Shown: positions 35,057 to 44,617 of the stretch, piece after piece | Layout: each line of letters opens with the position of its first letter | Position numbering within the stretch: the first letter of the stretch is position 1 | NCBI GenBank assembly: GCA_938091995.1 | Contig: CALKNZ010000015.1 | Span: forward strand, 1-58,270 | DNA length: 58,270 nucleotides | Direction of reading: 5' to 3' | Source of the DNA: an uncultured Luminiphilus sp. | GTDB taxonomy: Bacteria; Pseudomonadota; Gammaproteobacteria; Pseudomonadales; Halieaceae | Made by a program: the position numbers and the translations under genes | Notes under the pieces: generated by a model | Seen by the model: the letters and a program-made list of their open reading frames with translations, nothing else | Told to the model about the DNA's origin: nothing | The model's database searches: none

Positions 35057-36403
35057 CTATCGAGACACCGCGCGAGCATAGGGTTCGCTCCCACGCCAGT
35101 AGCATGCTGCGCCAAAAATACATGTTGAGAGTACAACCACCAAAGCCCAACGCAGCGAATTGACGCCAGTGCTGGCGAAATAATCGCTGAGCATACCCAC
35201 AACTAACGGACCCAGCCCAAGACCCAATAAGTTAATCGCTAAGAGCATAAGTGCCGACGCCTGGGTGCGCCAATGTGTTGGCACTAAATTTTGAATCGCC
35301 GCGTAGCTAGGCGCGATCCAAAAACTGGCAAATACGGCTGAAACGCCCATAAACACCAAGGCAAACGGCAGCCCGTCTGGCCCGCCAATGCGATGCGTTT
35401 CAGGCCATAAAACGAAGGCAAGCTGAGTGGGCAGGGCAATCAGCAGGCCGATCACGGGTACACGTAACTGCCAACGAGGATCTTTACGGGCCCATCGATC
35501 AACCAGTAAGCCTCCTGTCACAGCGCCCAGCGTGCCACCAAAAACACCAATCAGACCCAGCCAAAGCCCTGCGTCGACCAATGACATGCCATGGGTACGT
35601 ACGAGAAAACTGGGTGACCAAATACCCAATCCGTAACCTGCGATTCCTGCAAAGCCGACCCCTGATGCTATCCATAAAAATCCGGGAAGGCGCGCTATAC
35701 CTTTAATAGCCGCCAGTAACGATTCGTCACCCACTTCATTGCGGGGCTGACGCTTGGGTTCTTTCACAGTAAAAAACAGCAATATCGCCAGCAGCACACC
35801 GGGAATTCCAAACACCAAAAAGACCATTCGCCAACCCAAGGCCTCGGCTAAAAGGGCGCCCCCAAACAAACCCACAAGGATGCCTAAATTCGGTGCTGCA
35901 GCAAGAACACCCTGAGCCACTGCACGGCGCTCGGGGGGGAAATAATCGGTAATCAATGCTTGAGAAGGGGGCGTACCGCCAGCCTCACCAATACCAACAC
36001 CGACACGCAGCAAGGCGAGATGTGCGAAGCTACCCGCTGTAGCACAAAGCGCCGTGACAGCACTCCACGTTGCCATCGAAATTGCCAGCACATTGCGTCG
36101 CGACCAGCGATCGGCCAAGCGAGCCACTGGAATACCCAAAACGGCATAAAACAAAGCAAATGCCAGCCCAGAGAGTAAGCCCATTTGCGTGTCAGACGCG
36201 TTGAACTCGGCTTTTATCGGCTCCAGAAGAATCGTCATCACCTGACGATCTACAAAATTGAAGACGTAGCCTAAGGTCAGTAGGCCCAGTACATAATTGC
36301 GATAACGCGTACTAAAGGCTTTGTACGGTGCTTCTTCATCAGTAGCGCTTGCTAACTCTTGAGTGTCGCTATTCGCTGCGGTATTCACAGATCTGCTCGG
36401 CAT
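35057..36403 (-). CDS. MFS transporter, spinster-like
   Basis: A 448-residue 12-TM carrier. The signature VFNFVDRQVMTILLEPIKAE and the loop RVGVGIGEAGGTPPSQALI are nearly the same as in the copy at 8226-9551, so the two are paralogues with, presumably, different substrates. The N-terminal 30 residues are hydrophilic. The ATG follows directly after the stop of the DUF1295 gene (TGA then ATG, no gap), which indicates coupling. It may move the substrate or product of the molybdenum hydroxylase downstream, but a gap of about 100 bp leaves this open. Confidence 0.88.
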   Translation of the reverse strand: MPSRSVNTAANSDTQELASATDEEAPYKAFSTRYRNYVLGLLTLGYVFNFVDRQVMTILLEPIKAEFNASDTQMGLLSGLAFALFYAVLGIPVARLADRWSRRNVLAISMATWSAVTALCATAGSFAHLALLRVGVGIGEAGGTPPSQALITDYFPPERRAVAQGVLAAAPNLGILVGLFGGALLAEALGWRMVFLVFGIPGVLLAILLFFTVKEPKRQPRNEVGDESLLAAIKGIARLPGFLWIASGVGFAGIAGYGLGIWSPSFLVRTHGMSLVDAGLWLGLIGVFGGTLGAVTGGLLVDRWARKDPRWQLRVPVIGLLIALPTQLAFVLWPETHRIGGPDGLPFALVFMGVSAVFASFWIAPSYAAIQNLVPTHWRTQASALMLLAINLLGLGLGPLVVGMLSDYFASTGVNSLRWALVVVLSTCIFGAACYWRGSEPYARAVSR

Positions 36404-37288
36404 TCAGCTTTTCGCGGCACGACGTAGTGAAGATAGTGTAGGAATGAGCACGGGGGTGTCGCGTAAGTAAGCTTGATAGGCGGGATCATCTCCCCAAAGC
36501 GATGCGCCACGGTGAGCCAAAGTGGGGATACCGCTTATCCGCGTCAATAAAATCACGACAAAAACCGGTGATAGCAGGGTCATAAACTGCCAGCCTTGCA
36601 TGAGGGGAAGTGCCGCTAGGAAAATACCCGTCCATAGCAGGATCTCGCCCAGATAGTTGGGATGACGGCACACTGACCATAACCCGCGACAAATAAAGCG
36701 CCCGGCGTTTTCCGGATTTTTTCGAAAATTTGCCTTTTGTTTGTCAGCAATAATCTCCAAGCCAAACCCAACAAACCAGATCAAAAAGCCTAGCCCGGAA
36801 AAAACAGAGAATGCTGCACCATCGGGGGTTAATATCGCCACCAATGCCGCGCTACTGGTCACGCTCACCCAAACACCCTGTAAGGTCCACACCAGCAAAA
36901 AACGCCAAAAGGACTGCTTAATTTTGCGAAATCGCTGATCTTCCCCGACATCGGCAATACGTAAAAACAAAAAAGAACCCAGTCGCAGGGCCCAAGTTAC
37001 CACTAAGGCGCCCACAACATAGTGATAGGCGTTAGCGAGGGGGTTGAGTAGTAAAGCCAGTAATACTGCCGTGATAAAGGTGAAACTACCGATCAAATCG
37101 TAGAAGCGTTCAGTGCGTGCCCACCAGGCATAGCCAAAGCCCACAAGCTGAATTAAAAATATGACTGCAAAAATAACAGGCAGTACCGGCACCTCTCCGA
37201 TACGGCTAGCAGCGGGGTTTACCACCGCGGCGTAAAGCAGGCACACAAAAACTAAAAGCCCGGGCAGCAAGTGTTTTTTATTCAACAT
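36404..37288 (-). CDS. DUF1295 / steroid-5-alpha-reductase-like membrane protein
   Basis: A 294-residue protein with about seven membrane segments. The C-terminal signature RGLWSVCRHPNYLGEILLW, with the later LTRISGIPTLA, places it in the DUF1295 branch of the steroid 5-alpha-reductase/isoprenylcysteine methyltransferase superfamily. These are NADPH-dependent reductases or methyltransferases of lipid-like substrates; bacterial members are uncharacterised. Its stop abuts the ATG of the MFS gene, so the pair forms an operon, perhaps modifying and moving the same hydrophobic compound. Confidence 0.85.
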   Translation of the reverse strand: MLNKKHLLPGLLVFVCLLYAAVVNPAASRIGEVPVLPVIFAVIFLIQLVGFGYAWWARTERFYDLIGSFTFITAVLLALLLNPLANAYHYVVGALVVTWALRLGSFLFLRIADVGEDQRFRKIKQSFWRFLLVWTLQGVWVSVTSSAALVAILTPDGAAFSVFSGLGFLIWFVGFGLEIIADKQKANFRKNPENAGRFICRGLWSVCRHPNYLGEILLWTGIFLAALPLMQGWQFMTLLSPVFVVILLTRISGIPTLAHRGASLWGDDPAYQAYLRDTPVLIPTLSSLRRAAKS

Positions 37289-37377
37289 TAATCAGCGTCT
37301 CGAGCGTTGATAGAAGCTAATTGCGCAGGCAACAGTTGAACTATTAATCAACGCTATAGTGCTGGCTGATACCGTCG

Positions 37378-37956
37378 TCATGGCGCTGTACCCGGAGGAA
37401 AGTCCCCCAGAAGCTCACTGGCTACCGCCGTCGTCGCCTTGTATCGCTCGCTCATTGTTGGATGATCTTTTAAGCGCCCCTCGGCAATGCCGCGCCAGAC
37501 AATCTTCTGTGTATCGGCATCGATAACGTCGAGAATAGCCGTGCCCTCATCGTATTCACGCACAGTGGGCCCCGAGCTATAACCAACGCTTACTGAATTC
37601 CCATAGGTTCCCGCCGATACACCACCGTGCATACCTTTATCGTAGCCAGTGGAGTGAATAATTTGTTGGCGCTGTTTGGAGACGGTGTAATTTATCCAAA
37701 AATCGGCGTCCTCGGTTTTACTCTCGCGCAGGTTATGGATTGCGAGCTCCTTGCTGACGACTTCGCGAATACGTTTATCCGATGAATTAAACTTTCGGTA
37801 TTGCGCTTCACGAGAGTGAACAACATCGTCATACCAGCGGTAGGTTTTGAAGTTGGAAAAATCAAAATCCTGATCGTAGTCAAGCTCGTAGGTCGGCTTA
37901 CTTGCACAGGCCGAAATTAGGGCAAAAGCGACAGCAAATAAAACAGTCCGAAACAT
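37378..37956 (-). CDS. DUF4136 lipoprotein
   Basis: A 192-residue lipoprotein. The signal peptide ends in a clear lipobox LISAC with Cys17 as lipidation site. The mature part begins with a short Tyr/Asp-rich stretch (DYDQDFDFSNFKTYRWYDD) typical of the DUF4136 family and ends with DTQKIVWRGIAEGRL. Function is unknown. Ser follows Ala after the Cys, so it should be sorted to the outer membrane. It is divergent from the phosphopantetheinyl transferase gene, with only 80 bp for both promoters. Confidence 0.88.
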   Translation of the reverse strand: MFRTVLFAVAFALISACASKPTYELDYDQDFDFSNFKTYRWYDDVVHSREAQYRKFNSSDKRIREVVSKELAIHNLRESKTEDADFWINYTVSKQRQQIIHSTGYDKGMHGGVSAGTYGNSVSVGYSSGPTVREYDEGTAILDVIDADTQKIVWRGIAEGRLKDHPTMSERYKATTAVASELLGDFPPGTAP

Positions 37957-38036
37957 TAAGGTAACCTAGTGGTGTTGAACGCTACTAGAGAATACACGGT
38001 TGGCTACAATTTGACTGCCCCGTTGGATACGCAATC

Positions 38037-38738
38037 ATGATTACCATCGCATTACTGCCAGATACCCATGACATTCCCCTGCATGCCATTGCACAGTGGC
38101 GTAGCGAGCTGTCTGCAGCCGATCAAGGGCGAACCACGCTCATGGCCGGGACCCCACGACAAACAGAGTTTGTTGTGGCGCGGAAGCTACTCAAATCACT
38201 GGCCCAAAACCGCCTAGATATATCTGCCGAGGTTGTATCAGCTGCAGGGGCTGCTCCGAGGTTGCTGACTCTCGACGGCGGGTCAATTGCCTGCAGTATT
38301 GCCCACTCAAAAAACACGATCCTAGTCGCGATCAATACAGTAGGATCTATTGGAGTTGATGTAGAACATCACCAGCCCAGATCTATCGCCAAGGTAGTGC
38401 AGCGCTATTTTTGGCCTGAAGGTAAGTCGTATTTTGCAAACTGCCCTGAGGCGGCGAGCAGAGCTTGGTTTTATCGGCAGTGGTGTATTCGTGAAGCGTT
38501 GGTCAAACACCAAGGTGATGGCAATCTGTTCCAGCTACTGGGAAAGCCGCTGACCCTGCCCTTAGGGACGCTAGGTCAGATAAGCCAGAGTCATACCATC
38601 ACTATGGGTGTCATAAGCTCGGGCGCATCGCAGCCTGAACTGCTGTGCTCGACCCTAAACCGAGACTTGCAGTGGCAGTTTGCTCCGTTAAACACTGAGA
38701 TGGGGTTGTCGGCGCTGACCCCCCTAACCAACCAATGA
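38037..38738 (+). CDS. 4'-phosphopantetheinyl transferase (Sfp-like)
   Basis: A 233-residue enzyme that transfers the phosphopantetheine arm of CoA to carrier proteins. The magnesium motif GVDVEHH and the downstream YRQWCIREALVKHQG are the two family hallmarks; the usual WxxKEA has Arg for Lys (WCIREA). It is of Sfp rather than AcpS type. No polyketide or peptide synthetase is in the window, so it may serve fatty-acid, lysine or distant secondary-metabolite carriers. The start ATG at 38037 gives the expected length. Confidence 0.85.
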   Translation: MITIALLPDTHDIPLHAIAQWRSELSAADQGRTTLMAGTPRQTEFVVARKLLKSLAQNRLDISAEVVSAAGAAPRLLTLDGGSIACSIAHSKNTILVAINTVGSIGVDVEHHQPRSIAKVVQRYFWPEGKSYFANCPEAASRAWFYRQWCIREALVKHQGDGNLFQLLGKPLTLPLGTLGQISQSHTITMGVISSGASQPELLCSTLNRDLQWQFAPLNTEMGLSALTPLTNQ

Positions 38739-38739
38739 C

Positions 38740-39069
38740 TCGAGCGGGCCTCACCTGAGCTAACGAGAGTCGGGGCAGATCCAGCACCGGAATTCTGTAC
38801 TCCCGATGAGCATCGTAGGCGACGGTTTCCACATCAAACGGTGTAAAGGCCGCTTGATAAAACAGCATTTCAATGACGATAGCATGACCAAAATAACGCG
38901 CCCAAACCGCCTCGGCAGCAAAATAGGCCTGACGCTTTGTCAGTTTTAACAGTGCGAACTGATCATCACGGTACGATGGCTGCAGGTGCAACCCTGCACT
39001 TGCTATTAAGGCGTCGGCAGACACTGGGCTTAAGGCCTGCCAAAGTTTTATGACGGAGTGGGCTTGCAT
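38740..39069 (-). CDS. Unrecognised ORF overlapping the PPTase gene tail (second of a pair)
   Basis: A minus-strand frame starting at the ATG at 39069. It is open down to 38611, which is 128 bp inside the convergent phosphopantetheinyl transferase gene; I list only the part outside that gene, up to residues VIGWLGG. Amino-acid composition and codon choice look like real coding (LLKLTKRQAYFAAEAVWARY, IVIEMLFYQAAFTPFDVE), but I do not recognise a family. If the true C-terminus is at 38611, the two genes overlap tail to tail, which is unusual; otherwise a frameshift ends it earlier. It overlaps the upstream ORF by 22 bp. Confidence 0.45.
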
Positions 39070-39317
39070 AGAAATGGGCCTCTGTGGACAACACTAGAGC
39101 AACCACTATCTCGTAGCAGTCTGACAACTCCCTTCTGCAAATGCTCACCACTAAGGCTAAAAAATGTCGAATTATGGCGATCAAGGTCCTTAAGTGCCGA
39201 GGCAAGTACCGGCGCATAATCGCAGTTGTTGAGGAGGCTCAACTGCCGACTCAGGATTGGCAAGCGTGACTCCACCCCCTGCCAGCTCCAGACCCCCGCT
39301 GAAACAGAGACCTTCAC
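39048..39317 (-). CDS. Unrecognised 89-residue ORF (first of a pair), possibly a broken gene
   Basis: An open frame with GTG start at 39317 and no good ribosome site; a GTG inside, before ESRLPILSRQ, is an alternative. The translation (LDRHNSTFFSLSGEHLQKG) has normal protein character but no motif that I know. Its last 22 bp overlap the ATG of the next ORF in another frame. Upstream, coding-like sequence (LRFLSGEAAPRAG) continues in the same frame past one TGA. Either these are two small coupled genes, or one gene of about 230 residues carrying a stop and a frameshift. Confidence 0.4.
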   Translation of the reverse strand: MKVSVSAGVWSWQGVESRLPILSRQLSLLNNCDYAPVLASALKDLDRHNSTFFSLSGEHLQKGVVRLLRDSGCSSVVHRGPFLCKPTPS

Positions 39318-39434
39318 ATGGACCGGTGCACTGCAAACTCAGCCTGCTCTGGGCGCGGCCTCCCCACTCAAAAACCTAAGCTGGGTTATTATTGAGGCAC
39401 CTGTTATTTACCCCTAGCTGGAATCCATAGCTCC

Positions 39435-40847
39435 ATGATTCGGATCACCGCATTTAATTCCCCTGAGCTTCAAGTCGATAGCTGGACTATTCATTCGGGG
39501 GACGCCTGGTGCGTAATAGGCCCCAACGGTTCAGGAAAACAATTTATTGATCAACTCCTTCTGGGACAACTTGAGGGCAATGACCCCGCCTCGGTCATCC
39601 ACGAACTACCTCTGGCGGCAATAAGCCTCGTCTCTTTTGAGCGACAACAAGCCATCTATGAGCAGGAGCTTAAGCTGGCTGCCACCGATCTACTCCCCGA
39701 GAGCGATACCGCGACACTGACCGCCGAGTTTTTGCCCGCCGAAAAACTTGATGACCCTCTTATCGATACGCTGAATTTGCGTCACCGGCTGGACCGGCCA
39801 TACACCCAACTAAGTACTGGCGAGAGCCGAAAATTACTCATTGCCCAAGCCCTGCTTCAAGGGGCAGAAGTTCTGATTCTTGACAATCCGTTTGACAGCC
39901 TCGATCAGCAAGCCTGTGAAAATCTGTCAGCTGCACTAGCGGCGGTATGGCAAGCGGGCAAAACCTTAGTGTTATTGTTGAGCAACCGCACCGATATACC
40001 CCCGTGGTGCGGGGCTCTCGCCACCGTGGAAAATGGCAGGCTCAGATCTCTTAAAGACGACGATGTCGTCCACCAGGCGCAATTTCTCGAGGCCTTGTTT
40101 TCACCAATAATTCAGCCCGACTGGCCAGAGCAAGCTAAGCAGCTGGGGGATTTTCCACACAAGTACATCATTGATATTACCAACGCGTCGGTACGTTACG
40201 GTGATCAGGCCGTCTTGAAAGATCTGACCTTGCAACTCGCGCCCCTTGACCACGCCCTAATTACTGGCGAAAACGGCGCAGGAAAATCGACGCTGCTGGG
40301 CCTAATCACGGGAGATAACCCCCAAAGCTACAACAATGATATCCGTGTTCTGGGTTTCCAGCGCGGCCATGGGGAGTCTATCTGGGAGTTAAAACAGCAG
40401 ATGGGCATCGTAAGTAGTGAATTACATCGGCTGTATCGTGTGCGCTGTGACGCTCTGACGGTGGTGTGCTCCGGATTCTTTGATTCAATTGGCGTCTATG
40501 AACGAGTTAATGAAGTTCAAGTGAACATTGCCAAGCAGTGGCTTCAGGCGGCAGGGCTGGGTGGACGCGACGCTGAGCCTTTCCATACCATGAGCTATGG
40601 AGAGCAGCGACTGGTTCTCATTGCCCGAGCCTTGGTTAAGTCGCCGTTACTGTTGGTTTTGGACGAACCCACCCAAGGCCTTGACGAGCTGAATCGATCA
40701 AGAATTATGGATTTACTTCAAACCCTTGAGCAACGTCGCCACACCACTCTCATCTTTGTCAGCCACCGACAGGATGAATACCTGCCGCTGTTTAGACACC
40801 ACCTTCATCTAAAAATACCTATCACCAGGGACTCAGCTTCGCCATAA
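39435..40847 (+). CDS. modF: ModF/PhrA-like tandem ABC ATPase with degenerate first site
   Basis: A 470-residue soluble protein with two fused ABC ATPase domains, in the size and layout of E. coli ModF. The second domain is canonical: Walker A ENGAGKSTLL, signature MSYGEQRL, Walker B LLVLDEPTQGLD, and the segment GFFDSIGVYERV shared with ModF. The first is degenerate: Walker A reads GPNGSGKQ (Gln for Ser/Thr) and Walker B ends LILDNPFDSLD (Asn for the catalytic Glu), with an intact LSTGESRK signature. So one ATP site is probably weak. ModF has been linked to molybdate transport and photorepair, but its real role is unclear. No modABC genes are here. Confidence 0.85.
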   Translation: MIRITAFNSPELQVDSWTIHSGDAWCVIGPNGSGKQFIDQLLLGQLEGNDPASVIHELPLAAISLVSFERQQAIYEQELKLAATDLLPESDTATLTAEFLPAEKLDDPLIDTLNLRHRLDRPYTQLSTGESRKLLIAQALLQGAEVLILDNPFDSLDQQACENLSAALAAVWQAGKTLVLLLSNRTDIPPWCGALATVENGRLRSLKDDDVVHQAQFLEALFSPIIQPDWPEQAKQLGDFPHKYIIDITNASVRYGDQAVLKDLTLQLAPLDHALITGENGAGKSTLLGLITGDNPQSYNNDIRVLGFQRGHGESIWELKQQMGIVSSELHRLYRVRCDALTVVCSGFFDSIGVYERVNEVQVNIAKQWLQAAGLGGRDAEPFHTMSYGEQRLVLIARALVKSPLLLVLDEPTQGLDELNRSRIMDLLQTLEQRRHTTLIFVSHRQDEYLPLFRHHLHLKIPITRDSASP

Positions 40848-40933
40848 AACCTGATTGATAGGCTATGAGGGGTCGACGGCACTGAGTCTAGCGACTAGGC
40901 TCATAGGGCTACGTTCGGTGTGTCGAGATAAAT

Positions 40934-43900
40934 GTGAGAGCAATAAGTAAGTTTTTGATGGTGACAGCGGCGCTTATGAGTGCTCTCGTCGTCGGCGCAC
41001 TCATCATAAAGGAAAGCGATTTTTTTCGAGAATTTGTCGCGGCAGAGGTCAGCAAACGACTGCAGCGAACCGTCACTTTTTCTGATATTGATATCGACCT
41101 TGATATCGATAAATCGATCAGCGTCAAAGCAACCGATATCGTGATCGCTCAACCCGCAGGATTCGACGGTCCGGACTTTTTAAATTTAGGGTCTGCTGCA
41201 CTTAATGCATCAATTCCCGACCTTCTATTAGGTCAACCCAAGATAAGCGCATTAAAACTTTCCCAAGCTAAGCTCTACCTCATTCAAGGAACACAGGGGC
41301 AAGCGAACTGGAAATTTGCGTTAAATGAATCATCCCCATCTACCGTGACGGTTAGCAAACCAGGAGGAACGCTACCCGTCTTGCTAGAACATGCCGACAT
41401 CAAGGATTTACAGTTAACCCTAGTTGATAGCCGTGAGGAGATTCGAACATTAAAGGTCAATGCCACGCTCAAACACGATGAAAGTGGCGCGACATTGTCC
41501 GTTTTAGGGGACATTAACGAGGCACCATTAAGAGCCAAAATTGAGGCCTCGTCGGCGGATGCCTTGACGACGCTAACCGACGTCAACCTGAGTCTTGATA
41601 TGCAACTTGGCGATGTGCGCCTCACGGGAAAAGCGCTTGTGGGAGATCTCACAGCGCCGGCGAGACCTCAGGTAAACCTCGCATTGGAGGGGCCCAGCGT
41701 TGAGTACTTCACCGACCTACTCAACCTACCACCGCTTAGCCGAGGTCCGTTAGACCTCAGAGTGTCTATGCAACCGGGCATAGAGCGCATGGTTGTACGG
41801 CTAGACGGCTTGATCGGTGACTTTTCTGCGGTTGTCAGTGGCGAGGTTGATAACTTAAGGGTCTTATCCCAAGTTGATATGGCTGTCGCCATTAATGGAC
41901 CTGATCTTGGGCGCCTTGGAGATTTAGTCGGGGCAGCCAACGTCCCCCACGTACCCTTTAGTGCGACAGGTAAAGTGACAAAAGATCAGCAGAGACTGAA
42001 CATCCCTGACTCTCGCATCAACATAGGACGCCTACAAATAGCGGCGGCTCTTGAAATTCCCAATCTACACAAGCCTACTCAGGCCAATTTGTCGGCGGAG
42101 GCATCAGTTCCAGCGATTGAGGTTTTTCAAGATATCTTAAACCTCCCCTCAGGGTTACAGGGCGCAGTGACGGCTCAAGTATCGTTAAAAAATAACGAAC
42201 AAAACACGGCGGTAAATAGTCTGATCTCCACCGAATATGGGGAACTGCAAGCCACAGGAGAACTTCGCGGCGCTCGCGAATTTACCGGGACCTCAATGAC
42301 GCTTTCGGCCACAGGTGATGACCTTAGCACCCTGCTCGAACTTGTTGGTCAAAGACCCGGATTTCACGATGATTGGGCTATAGAAACTGACCTTATGGTC
42401 ACTAAAAATCACGTCGAACTCAGCGCGGGAAAACTATCGCTCCAAGGTGCCTCGAGTGATTTCACTGCGATTTTTCCCCGTGAAAATCCTGGAGACGAAT
42501 TTACTGTCAGCACCGCTAATATGAGGGTGACCAATCCAAGGAAAACTCTTAGTTACTGGCTAAAAGATGAAAATAGCCTGTCGCTAATTCCCAGCCAAGC
42601 TGCAGCGGGCAGCCTGATTGCCGAATGGTCTACCGACACGCTAAATCTGCGCGATCTCGATATCACGCTGTCAGACATGAACGCTCAAGGGGTCATTACT
42701 GTTATTCCAAAGCAGAAGGCAGTGCTAGGAGATTTGAGCCTCGGTGGCAAAAACCTGACAGAACTACTCCCCCCCCAACATCTACCCTCGCAAATTCCTA
42801 CGACCCAGCTCGATCAGCCTCTTAACGTTACCAGTAAGTTCACTATTGAACCCGAGACGTTCAAGCTTTCGAGCCTAAACCTCAAAGTCGGCGATTTAAC
42901 AGTTGATGGCGGCGTTGAATTTTCTCAGGGCACTTTCGATGTTGACGCCTTAATTGCCGCCGACAATGCCTATGCTTGGGCTGTCATCGACAACAAGGGA
43001 AACAAGAAGACCCCCGAGGGGCCTCTTGCCATAACGGCTAAAGTTAGTCTGTCCCAAAGCGGCACTCAGATGTCTGTCCGTGAATTCACATTGAATACGG
43101 CTGCTGGCGGCAGTATTCATTCACAGGGCGAAGTTGAGTTCGGAGAGACCTTTTCAGGAACCGGTCTAAAGATAGCGGTCGATTTACCCGACCTGCAGCG
43201 ACTGGGCTGGCTGGCAGGCTTAGCGCTGCCGAAGATTCCATTGCAGGTCAATGCCGCGTTTAGTGGGGACGAATCGCAACTCTCAGCAAGCAAATTAAGC
43301 GTTAACTCTCTCGATTCAGAATTTAGCGGCCGTCTTAGCATCAGTGATCCATCACACCCCAAAATCCAGTTAGCACTGCACAGCAGCAGGGTGGATTTAC
43401 GACCTTTTTATGACCCTGTAGCCAGTGACGTGCAAAACGAAGACGTGCAAAACGAAGCGCCGGCAACTTCAACTGAACCTACAAGCCACTCTCGCGAAAA
43501 GTCAGAGCCGGAGCCGGAAAAAACAGCTTCGAAGCATCAAAAATCTGCATCTAAAGGCAAAAGTTCTGGACCTAAAAACAGTCGATCTACACAGAGCAAA
43601 AAAAAGAAGGCAGCGAATAAAAAGGTGATTCCAATCGCCGATATTAACCTCGAAATCCTCCAGCGTTTCGATGCTGAAGTAAACTTTACGATCGATAAAC
43701 TCATAGGGCGTAAACGTCGCTTTAACGATGTTGAGCTAATCAGTAAGGTACAAGACGGAGCCCTTCTCGTTGATGACGCAGCGATAAAAAGTGATTCTGG
43801 AGGCCTAATTGAATTGTCCGGCTTTGCCGTACCAGGCGACGAAGAGTATTACTTTGGCTTGACTATTGAAGGCAGCAATATCAAACCTATGCTACCGAAT

Positions 43901-44578
43901 AGCGCCATTGAGCTTGATGAATTAGCTGCGCTGCCCGGGGCGAACTTTTCAGGTGAGCTGTCGGGCGCTGGCACCAGCCTAAGAGAACTGGCCGGAAGTT
44001 TAAACGGCAGTTTGCAAATCACCACAGAGGAAGGGGTCATCCCCGGTGAGCTGTCCGGATTCTTTACCAACGGCTTTCTTTCTGAGCTCCTGTCTTTACT
44101 CAATCCACTCGAGGATAGAGAGGCGGTCACTCACCTGCAGTGCATGGTCGCTTTCGCTGAAGTTCTCGAGGGTAAAGTCGAGGGAGATCCCTTTGCTACG
44201 ATCGTATCCGACGAAGTCGCTATTGTCAGTAAAGCCCATCTCAACCTGCACAATGAAAAATTATTCATGTCTTTTAATACGGTTCCACAAAAAGGCTTAG
44301 GTATTAGCGCAAGCTCAGCCTTCAACCCCTTCGTGGGGGTTGCCGGCACACTCGCCCGACCTCAGGTGACCGTAGACGCGGAGGGTGCTCTGATTCAAGG
44401 CAGTCTTGCAGTGGCGACTGGCGGTATATCACTTATTGGCAAAAGCTTTATCGATCGCCTCTCCGTGAGCAAAAAATCTTGTGACAAAGCTGAGGAAAAA
44501 TTCATCAGTAAACGTGCGGCGTCTCAAAAAGCGTTTAAACGTTTTCGACAGACGGTCTTATCTAGCATGGGCGCCTAA
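40934..44578 (+). CDS. AsmA-family envelope protein, very large
   Basis: A 1214-residue protein with an N-terminal membrane anchor (about residues 7-25) and a long periplasmic beta-rich body. The N-terminal AsmA part (RLQRTVTFSDIDIDL, DIVIAQPAGFDGPDFL) and the C-terminal AsmA_2 part (LNGSLQITTEEGVIPGELSG) are both seen. AsmA/TamB/YhdP-like proteins are thought to bridge inner and outer membrane and carry phospholipids. A charged low-complexity linker at about residues 830-898 (rich in Lys, Ser, Glu, with a direct repeat DVQNEDVQNE) splits the beta body from the C-terminal domain. GTG start at 40934 with GAG six bases upstream. It lies 1.2 kb from a phospholipid synthesis block. Confidence 0.87.
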   Translation: MRAISKFLMVTAALMSALVVGALIIKESDFFREFVAAEVSKRLQRTVTFSDIDIDLDIDKSISVKATDIVIAQPAGFDGPDFLNLGSAALNASIPDLLLGQPKISALKLSQAKLYLIQGTQGQANWKFALNESSPSTVTVSKPGGTLPVLLEHADIKDLQLTLVDSREEIRTLKVNATLKHDESGATLSVLGDINEAPLRAKIEASSADALTTLTDVNLSLDMQLGDVRLTGKALVGDLTAPARPQVNLALEGPSVEYFTDLLNLPPLSRGPLDLRVSMQPGIERMVVRLDGLIGDFSAVVSGEVDNLRVLSQVDMAVAINGPDLGRLGDLVGAANVPHVPFSATGKVTKDQQRLNIPDSRINIGRLQIAAALEIPNLHKPTQANLSAEASVPAIEVFQDILNLPSGLQGAVTAQVSLKNNEQNTAVNSLISTEYGELQATGELRGAREFTGTSMTLSATGDDLSTLLELVGQRPGFHDDWAIETDLMVTKNHVELSAGKLSLQGASSDFTAIFPRENPGDEFTVSTANMRVTNPRKTLSYWLKDENSLSLIPSQAAAGSLIAEWSTDTLNLRDLDITLSDMNAQGVITVIPKQKAVLGDLSLGGKNLTELLPPQHLPSQIPTTQLDQPLNVTSKFTIEPETFKLSSLNLKVGDLTVDGGVEFSQGTFDVDALIAADNAYAWAVIDNKGNKKTPEGPLAITAKVSLSQSGTQMSVREFTLNTAAGGSIHSQGEVEFGETFSGTGLKIAVDLPDLQRLGWLAGLALPKIPLQVNAAFSGDESQLSASKLSVNSLDSEFSGRLSISDPSHPKIQLALHSSRVDLRPFYDPVASDVQNEDVQNEAPATSTEPTSHSREKSEPEPEKTASKHQKSASKGKSSGPKNSRSTQSKKKKAANKKVIPIADINLEILQRFDAEVNFTIDKLIGRKRRFNDVELISKVQDGALLVDDAAIKSDSGGLIELSGFAVPGDEEYYFGLTIEGSNIKPMLPNSAIELDELAALPGANFSGELSGAGTSLRELAGSLNGSLQITTEEGVIPGELSGFFTNGFLSELLSLLNPLEDREAVTHLQCMVAFAEVLEGKVEGDPFATIVSDEVAIVSKAHLNLHNEKLFMSFNTVPQKGLGISASSAFNPFVGVAGTLARPQVTVDAEGALIQGSLAVATGGISLIGKSFIDRLSVSKKSCDKAEEKFISKRAASQKAFKRFRQTVLSSMGA

Positions 44579-44617
44579 GACGCCTACAGAAGAATCTAGT
44601 CGTTAAGTTTTAGCCTT

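Noticed and set aside
38037..38738. Secondary-metabolite cluster around the phosphopantetheinyl transferase
   Set aside because: No synthase, carrier protein or tailoring gene set is present nearby.
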